Shown one piece after another: positions 1 to 8,068 of a stretch of 64,000 nucleotides of DNA. This stretch comes from Streptomyces sp. HNM0574 (lineage in GTDB: Bacteria; Actinomycetota; Actinomycetes; Streptomycetales; Streptomycetaceae): the NCBI RefSeq assembly GCF_012726235.1, contig NZ_JAASAH010000006.1, positions 1-64,000 of the forward strand, written 5' to 3'. How positions within the stretch are numbered: position 1 is the first letter of the stretch; each line of letters starts with the position of its first letter. Made by a program: the position numbers and the translations under genes. The notes under the pieces are model-generated. The model was not told the DNA's origin, did no database searches, and saw only the letters and a list, made by a program, of their open reading frames with translations.

Positions 1-23
1 GGCGGTGTGCGAAGTGCGTGGGT

Positions 24-968
24 TCAGCGCGCGGACATGCCCTGCCCGGGACGTCCCTGCTGGCCGAGCCCGATCTTGGTCGCGTACGTGGACGCCACCA
101 GCTTGCCCAGCGCCGTGTAGGCGCCCAGCGGCTCGGCCACGGCGCAGCCCGCCTCCTGGGCCGCCGCCTCCAGCAGGCCCTCGGGGACCTCGGGGCCGAT
201 CAGGCACGGGGCGACCGCGAGCTGCTGCGAACCGGAGCCGCGCAGCTGCTCGGCGGTGCGGGCGATGGCGCCCTCCTCGTCCAGCCCGGCGGCCAGCACC
301 GGCACCGCGAGCCGCGCCGCCAGGAGCATGCCCGTGATACCGGCGGCCTGGACGGCCTCCTCGCCGCCGACCGTCGCCAGGATGATGCCGTCGGCGGCGG
401 TCGCGACCGTGAAGAGCCGGGCGCGGTCGGCGCGCGCCAGACCCGCCTCGGACAGCTTGACGTGCACGCCCTCGGCGAGGAGGGGGTGCGGGCCGAGGAC
501 GTCGGTCAGTTCGGCGCCCGCGCCGCTGCTCACGACGGCCTGCCGTATCCGCCGCATCAGCGCGGAGTCCGGGCCCGCCAGCAGCGGGACGACGATGGCG
601 CTGGGCCCCGGGTCCTGCTGGGGCTGAGCGTTCCCCGCGGCCGCCGCGGCGGCGGCAGCTGCCTCGAGCGCGGCGTTCCGCTGCGCCGCGACCCCCGCGA
701 GGACGGCTCCCAGTGCCGGGAACTCCTCGCTCTCCCCGTCCACGTACCCGATCCGGGCGTCGAGGCCGGGGAGCTCGGAGCGGGCGATGCTCAGAGTCTC
801 CTCGGCGAGGCCGCGCGTCGCGGCGGACGGCGTACCGGGAACGGCCAGCACCAGCGCGGGTGCGTTCTCGGGGGCGACCACAGGCTCCGGTCGGCGGTGC
901 CTTCCGGGCTGACGTGGACGTGGCATTCGTACGGGCAGGCCATTGTCCGGCCCAGTGGGGGAGCTCAT
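24..968 (-). CDS. CbiX-like sirohydrochlorin chelatase homologue, probably catalytically altered
   Basis: A 314-residue protein with the two-lobed CbiX layout: an N-terminal strand near residue 33 (LVLAVPGTPS), a VVPLLAGPDS strand, an LGPHPLL segment and a repeated C-terminal half (LFTVATAADGIILA). Active CbiX/CbiK chelatases insert Co or Fe into sirohydrochlorin using conserved histidines, the first in a GHG(T/S) motif after strand 1. Here that motif reads VPGT and the second usual His position is PLLAGPD, so both expected metal ligands seem absent. An alanine run lies mid-protein. The ATG at 968 is chosen because family similarity starts shortly after it; an in-frame ATG lies 14 codons downstream. 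A paralogue with a different role is as likely as a working chelatase. Confidence 0.7.
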   Translation of the reverse strand: MSSPTGPDNGLPVRMPRPRQPGRHRRPEPVVAPENAPALVLAVPGTPSAATRGLAEETLSIARSELPGLDARIGYVDGESEEFPALGAVLAGVAAQRNAALEAAAAAAAAAGNAQPQQDPGPSAIVVPLLAGPDSALMRRIRQAVVSSGAGAELTDVLGPHPLLAEGVHVKLSEAGLARADRARLFTVATAADGIILATVGGEEAVQAAGITGMLLAARLAVPVLAAGLDEEGAIARTAEQLRGSGSQQLAVAPCLIGPEVPEGLLEAAAQEAGCAVAEPLGAYTALGKLVASTYATKIGLGQQGRPGQGMSAR

Positions 969-1078
969 GCGCCCGCATGCTAATGCCTTGATGGGCTTGG
1001 CTGTTCGGGCGGGGAGGGACGGTCCGCCTATGTCCCGATTCGCACCGCGCGTCGCGTGACTCGTTTTGGCTATATTCG
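969..1078 (-). promoter_or_regulatory. intergenic region upstream of the CbiX-like gene
   Basis: This 110-base gap lies between the end of the sugar kinase gene and the start of the CbiX-like gene, both leftward. It is AT-richer than its surroundings. Read on the minus strand it begins with TTGACG (1082-1077), followed by AATATAGCCAAAACGAG, which resembles a -35 box and an A/T-rich spacer. No clear -10 box stands at the expected distance, so the promoter assignment is tentative. Confidence 0.3.
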
Positions 1079-2095
1079 TCAACCCGACAACAACAGGGTG
1101 GGATCGGTCGGCAACCGCAGCGCACCCGCCGCCAACTGGTCGGCGACCAGCAGCGACCCCTCCAGCGGCCCGCCCCGCGCCTCGGCCGTCCGCGCCCCCG
1201 GCACCCGCCGCGCCAACTCCTCGCGCAGCGGCCGGCACAGCACCTCCCCGAGCCGGAACAGCCCGCCGGTCAGCGCGATCACGGACCCGTCACGGGCACC
1301 GTCCGGGCACACGGCGGCGGCGCTGACGGCCATCTGGTGCGCCGCCTCGCGCAGGACCGTCCCGGCCACCGCGTCGTGCTCCGCGCAGGCGGCGACCCGG
1401 GGCGCGAACGAGGCCAGCACCGCGGCCCGGTCCGTGCGCGGGTACAGCTGCCCGGCCAGCGCGCTCAGCGGCCGCCCGAACATCTCCTCGGCCTGCTCCC
1501 GCAGCGCCCCCGAACCGCCGGCCCGGCCGTCGTACGCGCGCAGCGCCGCCTCCAGTCCCGCGCGGCCGATCCACGCGCCGCCGCCGCAGTCGCCGAGCAG
1601 GTGGCCCCAGCCGTCGGCCCGGCGCCAGGTGCGCAGGTCGGTGCCGGTGGCGATCATGCCGGTGCCGGCGGCCAGCACCGCGCCGGGCCGCTGGCCGAGC
1701 GCCCCGGCGTACGCGGTGACGGCGTCGGCGGCCAGCGCGATCCGGCGGACGTCGGTGCCGAAGGCGGCGGTGAGGGCGCCGGGGAGTTCGGCGCGGAGCG
1801 CGGTGCCGAGCGAGGCCATCCCGGCGGCGCCCACGCAGACGGCGCGCAGCCCGTCCTCGGGCGCCCCGGCCCGCGCGAGCAGCCCGCGCGCGGCCGGCAC
1901 CAGCCGCGCCAGCATGTCCCCGGCGTCGATCCCGGCCGGCCCCGTCCGCACCGGATCGTCCGAGGAGACCGAGCCGACGGGCACCGGCGGCCCGACGTCC
2001 GCACCCGCGCCCGGAGTTGAGCCCGCACGGGCCAGGGCGAGGCGCAGGCCCGAGCCGCCGGAGTCGACGCCGAGGACCCAGCCGGGGCCGGTCAC
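1079..2095 (-). CDS. BadF/BadG/NAGK-family N-acetylglucosamine kinase-like protein
   Basis: A 338-residue sugar kinase of the ASKHA fold. The N-terminal phosphate motif [16 protein letters not shown], the central [13 protein letters not shown] loop, [10 protein letters not shown] and the late VIALTGGLF motif are those of the BadF/BadG/BcrA/BcrD ATPase family that includes N-acetylglucosamine kinases. The start is a GTG at 2095, which overlaps the TGA stop of the upstream ung gene in GTGA, so the two are translationally coupled. The longer upstream reading frame only runs through ung. Substrate is inferred from the family; GlcNAc or another amino sugar is most likely. Confidence 0.8.
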   Translation of the reverse strand: MTGPGWVLGVDSGGSGLRLALARAGSTPGAGADVGPPVPVGSVSSDDPVRTGPAGIDAGDMLARLVPAARGLLARAGAPEDGLRAVCVGAAGMASLGTALRAELPGALTAAFGTDVRRIALAADAVTAYAGALGQRPGAVLAAGTGMIATGTDLRTWRRADGWGHLLGDCGGGAWIGRAGLEAALRAYDGRAGGSGALREQAEEMFGRPLSALAGQLYPRTDRAAVLASFAPRVAACAEHDAVAGTVLREAAHQMAVSAAAVCPDGARDGSVIALTGGLFRLGEVLCRPLREELARRVPGARTAEARGGPLEGSLLVADQLAAGALRLPTDPTLLLSG

Positions 2096-2769
2096 GGCAG
2101 GCGCCAGTCCACCGGGTTCGCGCCCTGCTGCGCCAGCAGGGTGTTGACCCGGCTGAAGGGGCGCGAGCCGAAGAAGCCGCGGTCGGCGGACATGGGGGAG
2201 GGGTGCGAGGACTCGACGGACGGCAGCCCGTTCAGCAGCGGGCGCAGATTGCGCGCGTCCCGTCCCCACAGCACCGAGACCAGCGGCCGCCCGCGCGCGA
2301 CGAGCGCTCGGATCGCCTGCTCGGTGACCTCCTCCCAGCCCTTGCCCCGGTGCGCGGCGGGCTTGCGCGGCGCCGTCGTCAGCGCCCGGTTCAGCAGCAG
2401 GACGCCCTGCCGGGTCCAGGGGGTGAGGTCGCCGTTCGAGGGGCGGGGCAGGCCGAGGTCCGTGTGCATCTCCCGGTAGATGTTCTCCAGGCTCGGCGGG
2501 AGCGGCGCCACCTCGGGGGCGACGGAGAAGGAGAGCCCCACCGCGTGCCCCGGCGTCGGGTACGGGTCCTGACCGACGATCAGCACCCGCACCTCGTCGA
2601 AGGGCTGCTGAAAGGCTCTCAGGACCTGCTGCCCGGCGGGGACGTAGGTCTTCCCCGCCGCGATCTCCGTGCGCAGGAAGTCGCCCATCGCGGCGATACG
2701 GTCAGCGACCGGTTCCAGGGCCTTGGCCCAGCCCGGTTCGACGATTTCGTTCAAGGGTCGTGCAGCCAC
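2092..2769 (-). CDS. ung: uracil-DNA glycosylase (family 1)
   Basis: A 225-residue family 1 uracil-DNA glycosylase that removes uracil from DNA to start base excision repair. Signature motifs are present: the water-activating loop [15 protein letters not shown], the uracil-specificity region and the minor-groove loop [12 protein letters not shown] with its catalytic His. Length matches the usual 220-230 residues. The start is a GTG at 2769. Its stop overlaps the GTG of the downstream sugar kinase by four bases, so both are probably on one leftward transcript. Confidence 0.95.
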   Translation of the reverse strand: MAARPLNEIVEPGWAKALEPVADRIAAMGDFLRTEIAAGKTYVPAGQQVLRAFQQPFDEVRVLIVGQDPYPTPGHAVGLSFSVAPEVAPLPPSLENIYREMHTDLGLPRPSNGDLTPWTRQGVLLLNRALTTAPRKPAAHRGKGWEEVTEQAIRALVARGRPLVSVLWGRDARNLRPLLNGLPSVESSHPSPMSADRGFFGSRPFSRVNTLLAQQGANPVDWRLP

Positions 2770-2833
2770 GAGCCGTCACTCTACTGGCCCACGGGCCCTG
2801 CCCGTCCCCGTCCCCGCGAATTCCCCGGGCCGC

Positions 2834-3943
2834 TCAGCCGATCACCGCGGCCCGTACGCACAGCACGTCGGGGAGGTGGCTCGCCAGCTGCTGCCAGCTC
2901 TCGCCCTCGTCGGCGCTGGCGAAGAGCTCGCCGTTGCGGTTGCCGAAGTAGATCCCGGCCGGGTCGGCGTCGTCCGCCCACATGGCGTCCCGCAGCACCG
3001 GGCCGTAGTGCGCGGACTCGGGGAGCCCCGCGCCGAGGCCCTCCCAGGTGGCGCCCGCGTCCTCGGTGCGGTGCACCCGGCAGCGGTGCCGCGCGGGGAC
3101 GCGGTCGTAGTCGGCGTTGAGCGGGAAGACGTACGCGACCCCGCCGCGCCGGGGGTGGCTCACCACGGGGAAGCCGAAGTCCGAGGGGAGGCTGTCGCCG
3201 ATGGAGATCCAGCCGGTGCCGGCGTCGTCGCTGCGGTAGACGCCCCAGTGGTTCTGGAGGTAGAGGCGGTCCGGGTCGGCGGCGTCCCGCGCGACCTTGT
3301 GCACGCACTGGCCGTGGTCGGGGAAGCGCCGGCCCTCCGGCAGGAACGCCGCCTGCACGCCCTGGTTGCACGGCTCCCAGCGCGCACCGGCGTCCGAGGT
3401 GCGGTACGCGCCGCCGGTGGAGACGGCGACCGTCACCGAACGGGAGTCGCGCGGGTCCACCAGCACGGTGTGCAGGCCGAGCCCGCCGCCGCCCGGGACC
3501 CAGTCGGCGCGCGTCGGGTGGTCCCACAGCGGGCGCACCAGCGCGAAGCTCTCGCCGCCGTCCTCCGAGCGGAACAGCGCCCCGGGCTCCGTGCCCGCGT
3601 ACACCACGCCGGGTTCGTCCGCGCCGCCCGGCTGGAGCTGCCAGACCCGCTCAAGTGAAGTGCCGGTGTCCTGGGGGAACTTGACCGCCGGATGCTGCGG
3701 CTCCGTCCACGTCCGGCCCAGGTCGTCGGAGTGGAAGACCGACGGGCCCCAGTGCGCGCTGTCCCCGCCGGCCAGTACGCGGGGGGCGCCGGGGCCGCGG
3801 GTGTCGATGCCCACCGCGTACACCGCCTGGGCGTTGAAGTGCGGGCCGTCGAACTCCCAGTCCGGGTCCCCGCGCCGGCCGGTCTCCCGCCGGGCGAGGA
3901 AGAGTCCCTTCCGGGTACCCACCGCGAGCAGCACGTCCGTCAT
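2834..3943 (-). CDS. BNR/sialidase-like repeat protein (exo-sialidase-like fold)
   Basis: A 369-residue beta-propeller protein. BNR (Asp-box) style repeats are visible as DDLGRTW, SEDGGESF, SDAGARW, SDDAGTGW, TEDAGATW and SADEGESW. It starts MTDVLLAVGTRKGLFLARRE and has no signal peptide or membrane segment, so it is likely cytoplasmic. Such proteins are often annotated as sialidase or glycosyl hydrolase, but the Arg triad of true sialidases is not evident, so enzymatic activity is unproven. It lies 64 bases upstream of ung on the same strand. Confidence 0.8.
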   Translation of the reverse strand: MTDVLLAVGTRKGLFLARRETGRRGDPDWEFDGPHFNAQAVYAVGIDTRGPGAPRVLAGGDSAHWGPSVFHSDDLGRTWTEPQHPAVKFPQDTGTSLERVWQLQPGGADEPGVVYAGTEPGALFRSEDGGESFALVRPLWDHPTRADWVPGGGGLGLHTVLVDPRDSRSVTVAVSTGGAYRTSDAGARWEPCNQGVQAAFLPEGRRFPDHGQCVHKVARDAADPDRLYLQNHWGVYRSDDAGTGWISIGDSLPSDFGFPVVSHPRRGGVAYVFPLNADYDRVPARHRCRVHRTEDAGATWEGLGAGLPESAHYGPVLRDAMWADDADPAGIYFGNRNGELFASADEGESWQQLASHLPDVLCVRAAVIG

Positions 3944-4079
3944 GCCAGAACACCGCCTCGTGACGCCGTCGTCCAGGACTCCGGCAGTCCGGTGCCGGAT
4001 CAGTCGTCAGTCTGCACCCCGGCACCGACAGTCGCGTCCGGTCCGGCATCGGCCCAGGTCGCGGCGTGTGCCGCGGGGG

Positions 4080-5489
4080 TCAGGTGGGCCACAGGGCGTC
4101 GGAGGCCGCCGCGAGCAGCCGGTCGCGGGCCGGGATCTTGACCCGGGAGCGGCCGAGGCTGCGGCCGAGCGTCGTCTCCGCGTCCTCGATGCCGAGCCAG
4201 CCGCTCCACTCGACGGGACGCAGCCCCATGTACCGCAGCACCGTCAGCGGGTCGGCCGGGGTGCGCCCGGGCGCGGCGGCGAGCGCGCGGGCGTCGGCGA
4301 GCAGCGAGGTCACGGTCTCCTTGGCGCAGGGCCGGTTGGTGCCGATCACGCCGGTGGGCCCGCGCTTGATCCACCCCGCGACGTACTCGCCGCGCGAGAC
4401 CCGGCCGTCCCGCAGCACCCGCCCGGCCAGATGCGGGACGGTGCCCGTCTCCGCGTCGAACGGCAGCCCCGCCAGGGGCACTCCGCGGTAGCCGACCGAG
4501 CGGAGCACCAGCTGTGCCGGGACCTCCTCGTGCTCCCCGGTGCCGGTGACGGCGCCCGTGCCGTCGGGCCGCATCCGCTCGAAGCGCACCCCGCGCACGG
4601 CGCCCTCGGCGTCGCCGAGGATCTCCACGGGGCGGAGGCAGAAGCGGAGTTCGATCAGCCGCCCGGTCTCCGGCTCCGGCGTCCCCTCCGGTGCCGACCA
4701 GCCGCGCAGCACCTCGACGTTGCGCTGCGCGGCCCGGGACAGGGCGTCCGGCGCGGCGCACAGCGGGTCGGCGGCCAGCTCGTCCGCGCGGACGCGGACG
4801 GTGGTGCCGGGGAGGGTGCCCAGCTCGCGCAGCTCCTTGGTGGTGAACTTCGCCTGGGACGGGCCGCGTCGGCCCACCGTCGTCACCCGGCGCACCCGGC
4901 TGTCCGCGAGCCGTTCGAGCACGTCCTGCGGCACGTCCGTCGGCCGCAGCTCCTCGCGGGCGCGGGCCAGGACGCGGGTGACGTCCACGGCGACGTTGCC
5001 GACGCCGATCACCACGGCCGAGCGGGCCGCGAGCGGGAAGCCGTCGGGGGCCGAGTCGGGGTGGCCGCTGTACCAGGAGACGAAGCCCGTCGCCGAGTAG
5101 CTGCCGCGCAGCTCCTCGCCGGGGATGCCGAGGGTGCGGTCGGTGGCGGCGCCGACGCAGTAGACCACGGCGTCGTACAGCCGCAGCAGGTCGCGCGGCC
5201 CGATGCCGCCCGGGCCCACCTCGATGTTGCCGAGGAAGCGCACGCCCGGCTGCTCCAGCACCTGACGCAGGTTGTTCTGCAGCGACTTGATCTTCTCGTG
5301 GTCCGGGGCGACGCCGTACCGCACCAGCCCGTACGGGCAGGGCAGCCGGTCCAGGACGTCCACCGTGACGCCCCTTTCCCCGGCCAGCCCCTGCGCGGCG
5401 TACACGCCGCTGGGCCCGGAGCCCACGACGGCGACGCGGAGCGGGGTGCCGTTCCGGGCTGCGGTGCGGTCGGTCCGATCGGGGCACAC
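4080..5489 (-). CDS. FprA-type ferredoxin/adrenodoxin-NADP+ reductase
   Basis: A 469-residue FAD enzyme that passes electrons from NADPH to ferredoxin, for example to feed cytochromes P450. The FAD motif VAVVGSGPSGVYAAQ stands near residue 19, followed by LDRLPCPYGLVRYGVAPDH, the adrenodoxin-reductase signature. The NADPH-binding GVGNVAVDVTRVLA motif is near residue 170 and VGWIKRGP-type FAD contacts (AGWIKRGPTGVIGTN) lie in the C-terminal part. The GTG at 5489 is preceded by an AAGGA ribosome site at about 8 bases. No ferredoxin or P450 gene lies beside it. Confidence 0.9.
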   Translation of the reverse strand: MCPDRTDRTAARNGTPLRVAVVGSGPSGVYAAQGLAGERGVTVDVLDRLPCPYGLVRYGVAPDHEKIKSLQNNLRQVLEQPGVRFLGNIEVGPGGIGPRDLLRLYDAVVYCVGAATDRTLGIPGEELRGSYSATGFVSWYSGHPDSAPDGFPLAARSAVVIGVGNVAVDVTRVLARAREELRPTDVPQDVLERLADSRVRRVTTVGRRGPSQAKFTTKELRELGTLPGTTVRVRADELAADPLCAAPDALSRAAQRNVEVLRGWSAPEGTPEPETGRLIELRFCLRPVEILGDAEGAVRGVRFERMRPDGTGAVTGTGEHEEVPAQLVLRSVGYRGVPLAGLPFDAETGTVPHLAGRVLRDGRVSRGEYVAGWIKRGPTGVIGTNRPCAKETVTSLLADARALAAAPGRTPADPLTVLRYMGLRPVEWSGWLGIEDAETTLGRSLGRSRVKIPARDRLLAAASDALWPT

Positions 5490-5565
5490 GGTGCCGTTCC
5501 TTCCGCCGGGAGTCCCAGCATGGCACCGCGCGGGCCCGGGCGGGAGGGGGCGGGCGCCGCGCGGG

Positions 5566-6174
5566 CTACGGCGGGGAGGGCGGGTGGCCCAGGGCCGGGT
5601 CCAGTCCGTACCGGGCGAAGAGCTCGGCGCGCAGCCGGGTCACGGACATCGGTGCTCCGGGCAGCAGGGAGGCCACCACGGAGCCCATGAGCAGGGCCCG
5701 CAGCATGGTGTAGTCGGTCTCGGGGTCGGCCGAGCCGTAGCGCTCGACGGCGTCCCGGAGCAGCGCGGCGAGGCGCTGCTGTTCGTCGCACTGGACGAAG
5801 CCCTCCTGCTGGAGCAGCCCGGCCATGTGGGCCCGCATCAGCACCGGCCGGTCCTGGGCGAGGCCGAGGATCGCGTCGATGGCGCGGGCCAGCAACTCCT
5901 CGCCGGCGCGGGGCCCTTGGGGGCGCGGCTCGCGCTCCAGCGCCTCGGCGAGGGTGAGGTGCATGAGCCGGTGCACCGCCGACTGGAACAGCTGGCGTTT
6001 GCCGGGGAAGTAGTACGAGACGAGCCCGCGCGCGGCCCCGGCGCGGTCGGCGATGTCCTTGAGGGTGGTGGCCTCGTAGCCCTGCTCGCTGACCACGTCG
6101 ACGGTTGCTTGGAGCAAACGTTCGCGCGAGCGTCGGCGCAACTCCGCATTGACCGAAGCGCTCCGAGGGGACAT
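5566..6174 (-). CDS. TetR-family transcriptional regulator
   Basis: A 202-residue one-component regulator. The N-terminal helix-turn-helix (RERLLQATVDVVSEQGYEATTLKDIADRA) ends in the usual GLVSYYFPGKRQLF segment of TetR proteins; the C-terminal ligand domain is variable and gives no substrate clue. The ATG at 6174 has a CAGGAG ribosome site 8 bases upstream. A perfect 7-base-arm palindrome lies 20-34 bases upstream of the start beside a TATACT -10 box, which suggests autoregulation. The FGGY kinase lies upstream on the same strand and FprA downstream. Confidence 0.9.
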   Translation of the reverse strand: MSPRSASVNAELRRRSRERLLQATVDVVSEQGYEATTLKDIADRAGAARGLVSYYFPGKRQLFQSAVHRLMHLTLAEALEREPRPQGPRAGEELLARAIDAILGLAQDRPVLMRAHMAGLLQQEGFVQCDEQQRLAALLRDAVERYGSADPETDYTMLRALLMGSVVASLLPGAPMSVTRLRAELFARYGLDPALGHPPSPP

Positions 6175-6193
6175 GCTGGAACTCCTGCGTTGA

Positions 6194-6208
6194 CTGGCTC
6201 AGAGCCAG
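6194..6208. promoter_or_regulatory. palindromic operator and promoter of the TetR gene
   Basis: CTGGCTC-A-GAGCCAG is a perfect inverted repeat with 7-base arms around one base. Read on the minus strand, a TATACT -10-like hexamer (6212-6207) touches its upstream edge, so a bound repressor would cover the transcription start of the TetR gene. TetR-family autoregulation through such palindromes is common; binding here is inferred. Confidence 0.6.
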
Positions 6209-6375
6209 TATACTCGGCGAGGCTTCGGACGTACGGCCCGCGAGGGTCACGTCCGGCATGGCTGCCGGTATTGGGCGAAGCGGGGGATCGTCCAATACCG
6301 GCTGTCCCTCGTTGTGGACGTGTTCCCGACTTCCCTTCCGCACACGTTTGCTCACGGCTCGTGACGGTGCGGACG
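6209..6375. other. gap between TetR promoter and FGGY kinase 3' end
   Basis: This gap has a TetR-gene upstream region and the 3' flank of the FGGY kinase gene. I see no further gene. The middle (about 6280-6340) is relatively AT-rich, with TTGCTCA and GTTGTGG stretches, but no convincing terminator hairpin. Confidence 0.3.
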
Positions 6376-7875
6376 TCAGCGGTGCTGCCACCGGGCCAGG
6401 GCGTGCACGACGCCGGCCGAGGCGGGATACAGCTCGCGGTAGAGGGCGTACAGCTCGTCGTAGCGCGCGGTGGCGTCCGGATCGGGGACGACGCGTTCGG
6501 CGACGGGGTTCCAGGCGTCCACCGAGGCGTCGCCGACGAGTTGGGCCGCGAGCAGCGCGCCGCCGTAGCTCGCGCCGATCGACGTCGCCCGCACCTCCTG
6601 CTCCCGGCCCGTGACGTCCGAGACGATCCGGGTCCACAGCCCGCCCCTGGTGCCGCCGCCGACGGCGACGACCCGGCCGATGCCGCCGCCCGCCGCCTCC
6701 AGCGCCTCGATGTTGTGGCGTACGCCGAAGGCCGTGCCCTCCAGCGCCGCGCGGTACAGGTCACCCCGGGTGTGCGAGAGCGTCAGCCCCGCGATGACGC
6801 CCCGGGCGTCCGGGTCCGTCACCGGGGTGCGCTCGCCCGCGAGGTACGGCAGCATCAGCAGGCCGCCCGCGCCGGGCCCCGACTCCTCGGCGAGGCGCAG
6901 CAGTTGGGCGTAGTCGGGCGAGCCGAACAGCTCCCGCAGCCAGCCCGTGACGGCGCCCGAGGTGGCCATGCCGCCCGCGAGGCTGCGGGTGCCGGGCAGG
7001 GCGCCGACGGTGCTCCACAGCGAGGGGGCGCGCAAAAGCCGGGGCACGGTGTGGACGAGGAACATCGTCGTCCCGTACATCAGCATCAGGTCGCCGGTGC
7101 CGTGCGCGCCGACGCTGAGCGCCTCGGCCCAGGCGTCGATCGTGCCGGTGGTGACGGGGATGCCCGCGGGCAGGCCGGTCAGCCGGGCCGCCTCGGCGGT
7201 GACCGTGCCGGCGGCCTCGCCGGACCAGCGCAGCGGCGGGAGTTCGACGCCGGGGGCGACGGCCTCGGCCCAGGGCGCGTACCAGTCCTGGGCGACGGTG
7301 TCGTACAGCGGGGTGCACTGGCTGGCCGAGTGGTGGTCCAGGACGTAGGCGCCGGTGAGCCCGCGGACCAGCCACGAGCTGGGCATGTACAGGCGCCGGG
7401 CGCGGGCGAAGAGCGCGGGCTCCTCGTCGGCGACCCAGGCGATCTTCGGGCCCGCGGCCTGGCCGGACAGCCCGGAGCCGCAGCGCCGCCGGATCTCCTC
7501 GTCGCCCAACTCGCGCTCCAGGCGGGCGATCTGGGGGCCGGAGCGGGTGTCGACGCCGTACAGGATCGCGGGGCGCAGCGGGGTGCCGGCCTCGTCGGTC
7601 AGCAGCACGCAGGGGCCCATGCCGCTGAGGCCGACGGCGACGACCCGGGCCCCGGCCTCGTCCTCCGCGTAGGCCGTCAACTCGCGTGCGAGGGAGACGA
7701 ATTCGTCCCACCAGATCCCGGCGTCCATCTCGACGTGGCCGGGCGCGGGCCGGTCGACGGTGTGCTCGCGGACGGCCGAGCGCAGCAGGGTGCCGTCCGG
7801 GCCGACGAGGACGCCCTTGCTGCTGGAGGTCCCGATGTCGACGCCGAGGACGGCGGGGGAGGGGGTGCGGGGCAT
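6376..7875 (-). CDS. FGGY-family carbohydrate kinase (xylulokinase-like)
   Basis: A 499-residue sugar kinase that phosphorylates a pentulose, pentitol or related sugar with ATP. It opens with the phosphate loop LGVDIGTSSSKGVLVG, has the substrate loop TGTIDAWAEALSVG, the LMLMYGTT strand and the C-terminal ATP motif VAVGGGTRGGLW. Length matches xylulokinases. The ATG at 7875 is chosen since the family N-terminus starts here; the frame is open 40 codons further upstream through the divergent promoter region. It is divergent from a family 2B encapsulin. Xylulose kinases are reported genomic partners or cargo candidates of family 2 encapsulins, so the neighbourhood may be functional. Confidence 0.85.
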   Translation of the reverse strand: MPRTPSPAVLGVDIGTSSSKGVLVGPDGTLLRSAVREHTVDRPAPGHVEMDAGIWWDEFVSLARELTAYAEDEAGARVVAVGLSGMGPCVLLTDEAGTPLRPAILYGVDTRSGPQIARLERELGDEEIRRRCGSGLSGQAAGPKIAWVADEEPALFARARRLYMPSSWLVRGLTGAYVLDHHSASQCTPLYDTVAQDWYAPWAEAVAPGVELPPLRWSGEAAGTVTAEAARLTGLPAGIPVTTGTIDAWAEALSVGAHGTGDLMLMYGTTMFLVHTVPRLLRAPSLWSTVGALPGTRSLAGGMATSGAVTGWLRELFGSPDYAQLLRLAEESGPGAGGLLMLPYLAGERTPVTDPDARGVIAGLTLSHTRGDLYRAALEGTAFGVRHNIEALEAAGGGIGRVVAVGGGTRGGLWTRIVSDVTGREQEVRATSIGASYGGALLAAQLVGDASVDAWNPVAERVVPDPDATARYDELYALYRELYPASAGVVHALARWQHR

Positions 7876-7987
7876 GGCAGCACGCTGGCAGCGATCTCCG
7901 GGCCGGTCAACGGGTCGCCGCACCCCGTCCCGTCGCAGTACCGGTGACCAGCGGCTTCGCGTTCGCCCGCTGTTCAACTCGGCAATG

Positions 7988-8016
7988 TTGATCATGACTT
8001 GAGAGTGCGATTAGTC
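7988..8016 (+). promoter_or_regulatory. probable promoter of the encapsulin-geosmin synthase operon
   Basis: TTGATC (7988-7993) and TTAGTC (8011-8016) are separated by 17 bases, a good spacing for a sigma-70-type promoter. They lie in an AT-richer island in the 193-base divergent gap between the FGGY kinase and the encapsulin. A GGAGG-type ribosome site stands just before the ATG at 8069. Inferred from sequence only. Confidence 0.45.
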
Positions 8017-8068
8017 TGACGGACCGACAGGCGGTGCCTGGCCGCCCGTACTTCACCGGAGGACATGC

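Noticed and set aside
7876..7995. 40-residue N-terminal extension of the FGGY kinase as a possible encapsulin targeting peptide
   Set aside because: It would run through the divergent promoter, and the family N-terminus begins at the ATG at 7875. Its Arg-rich sequence looks like non-coding translation.
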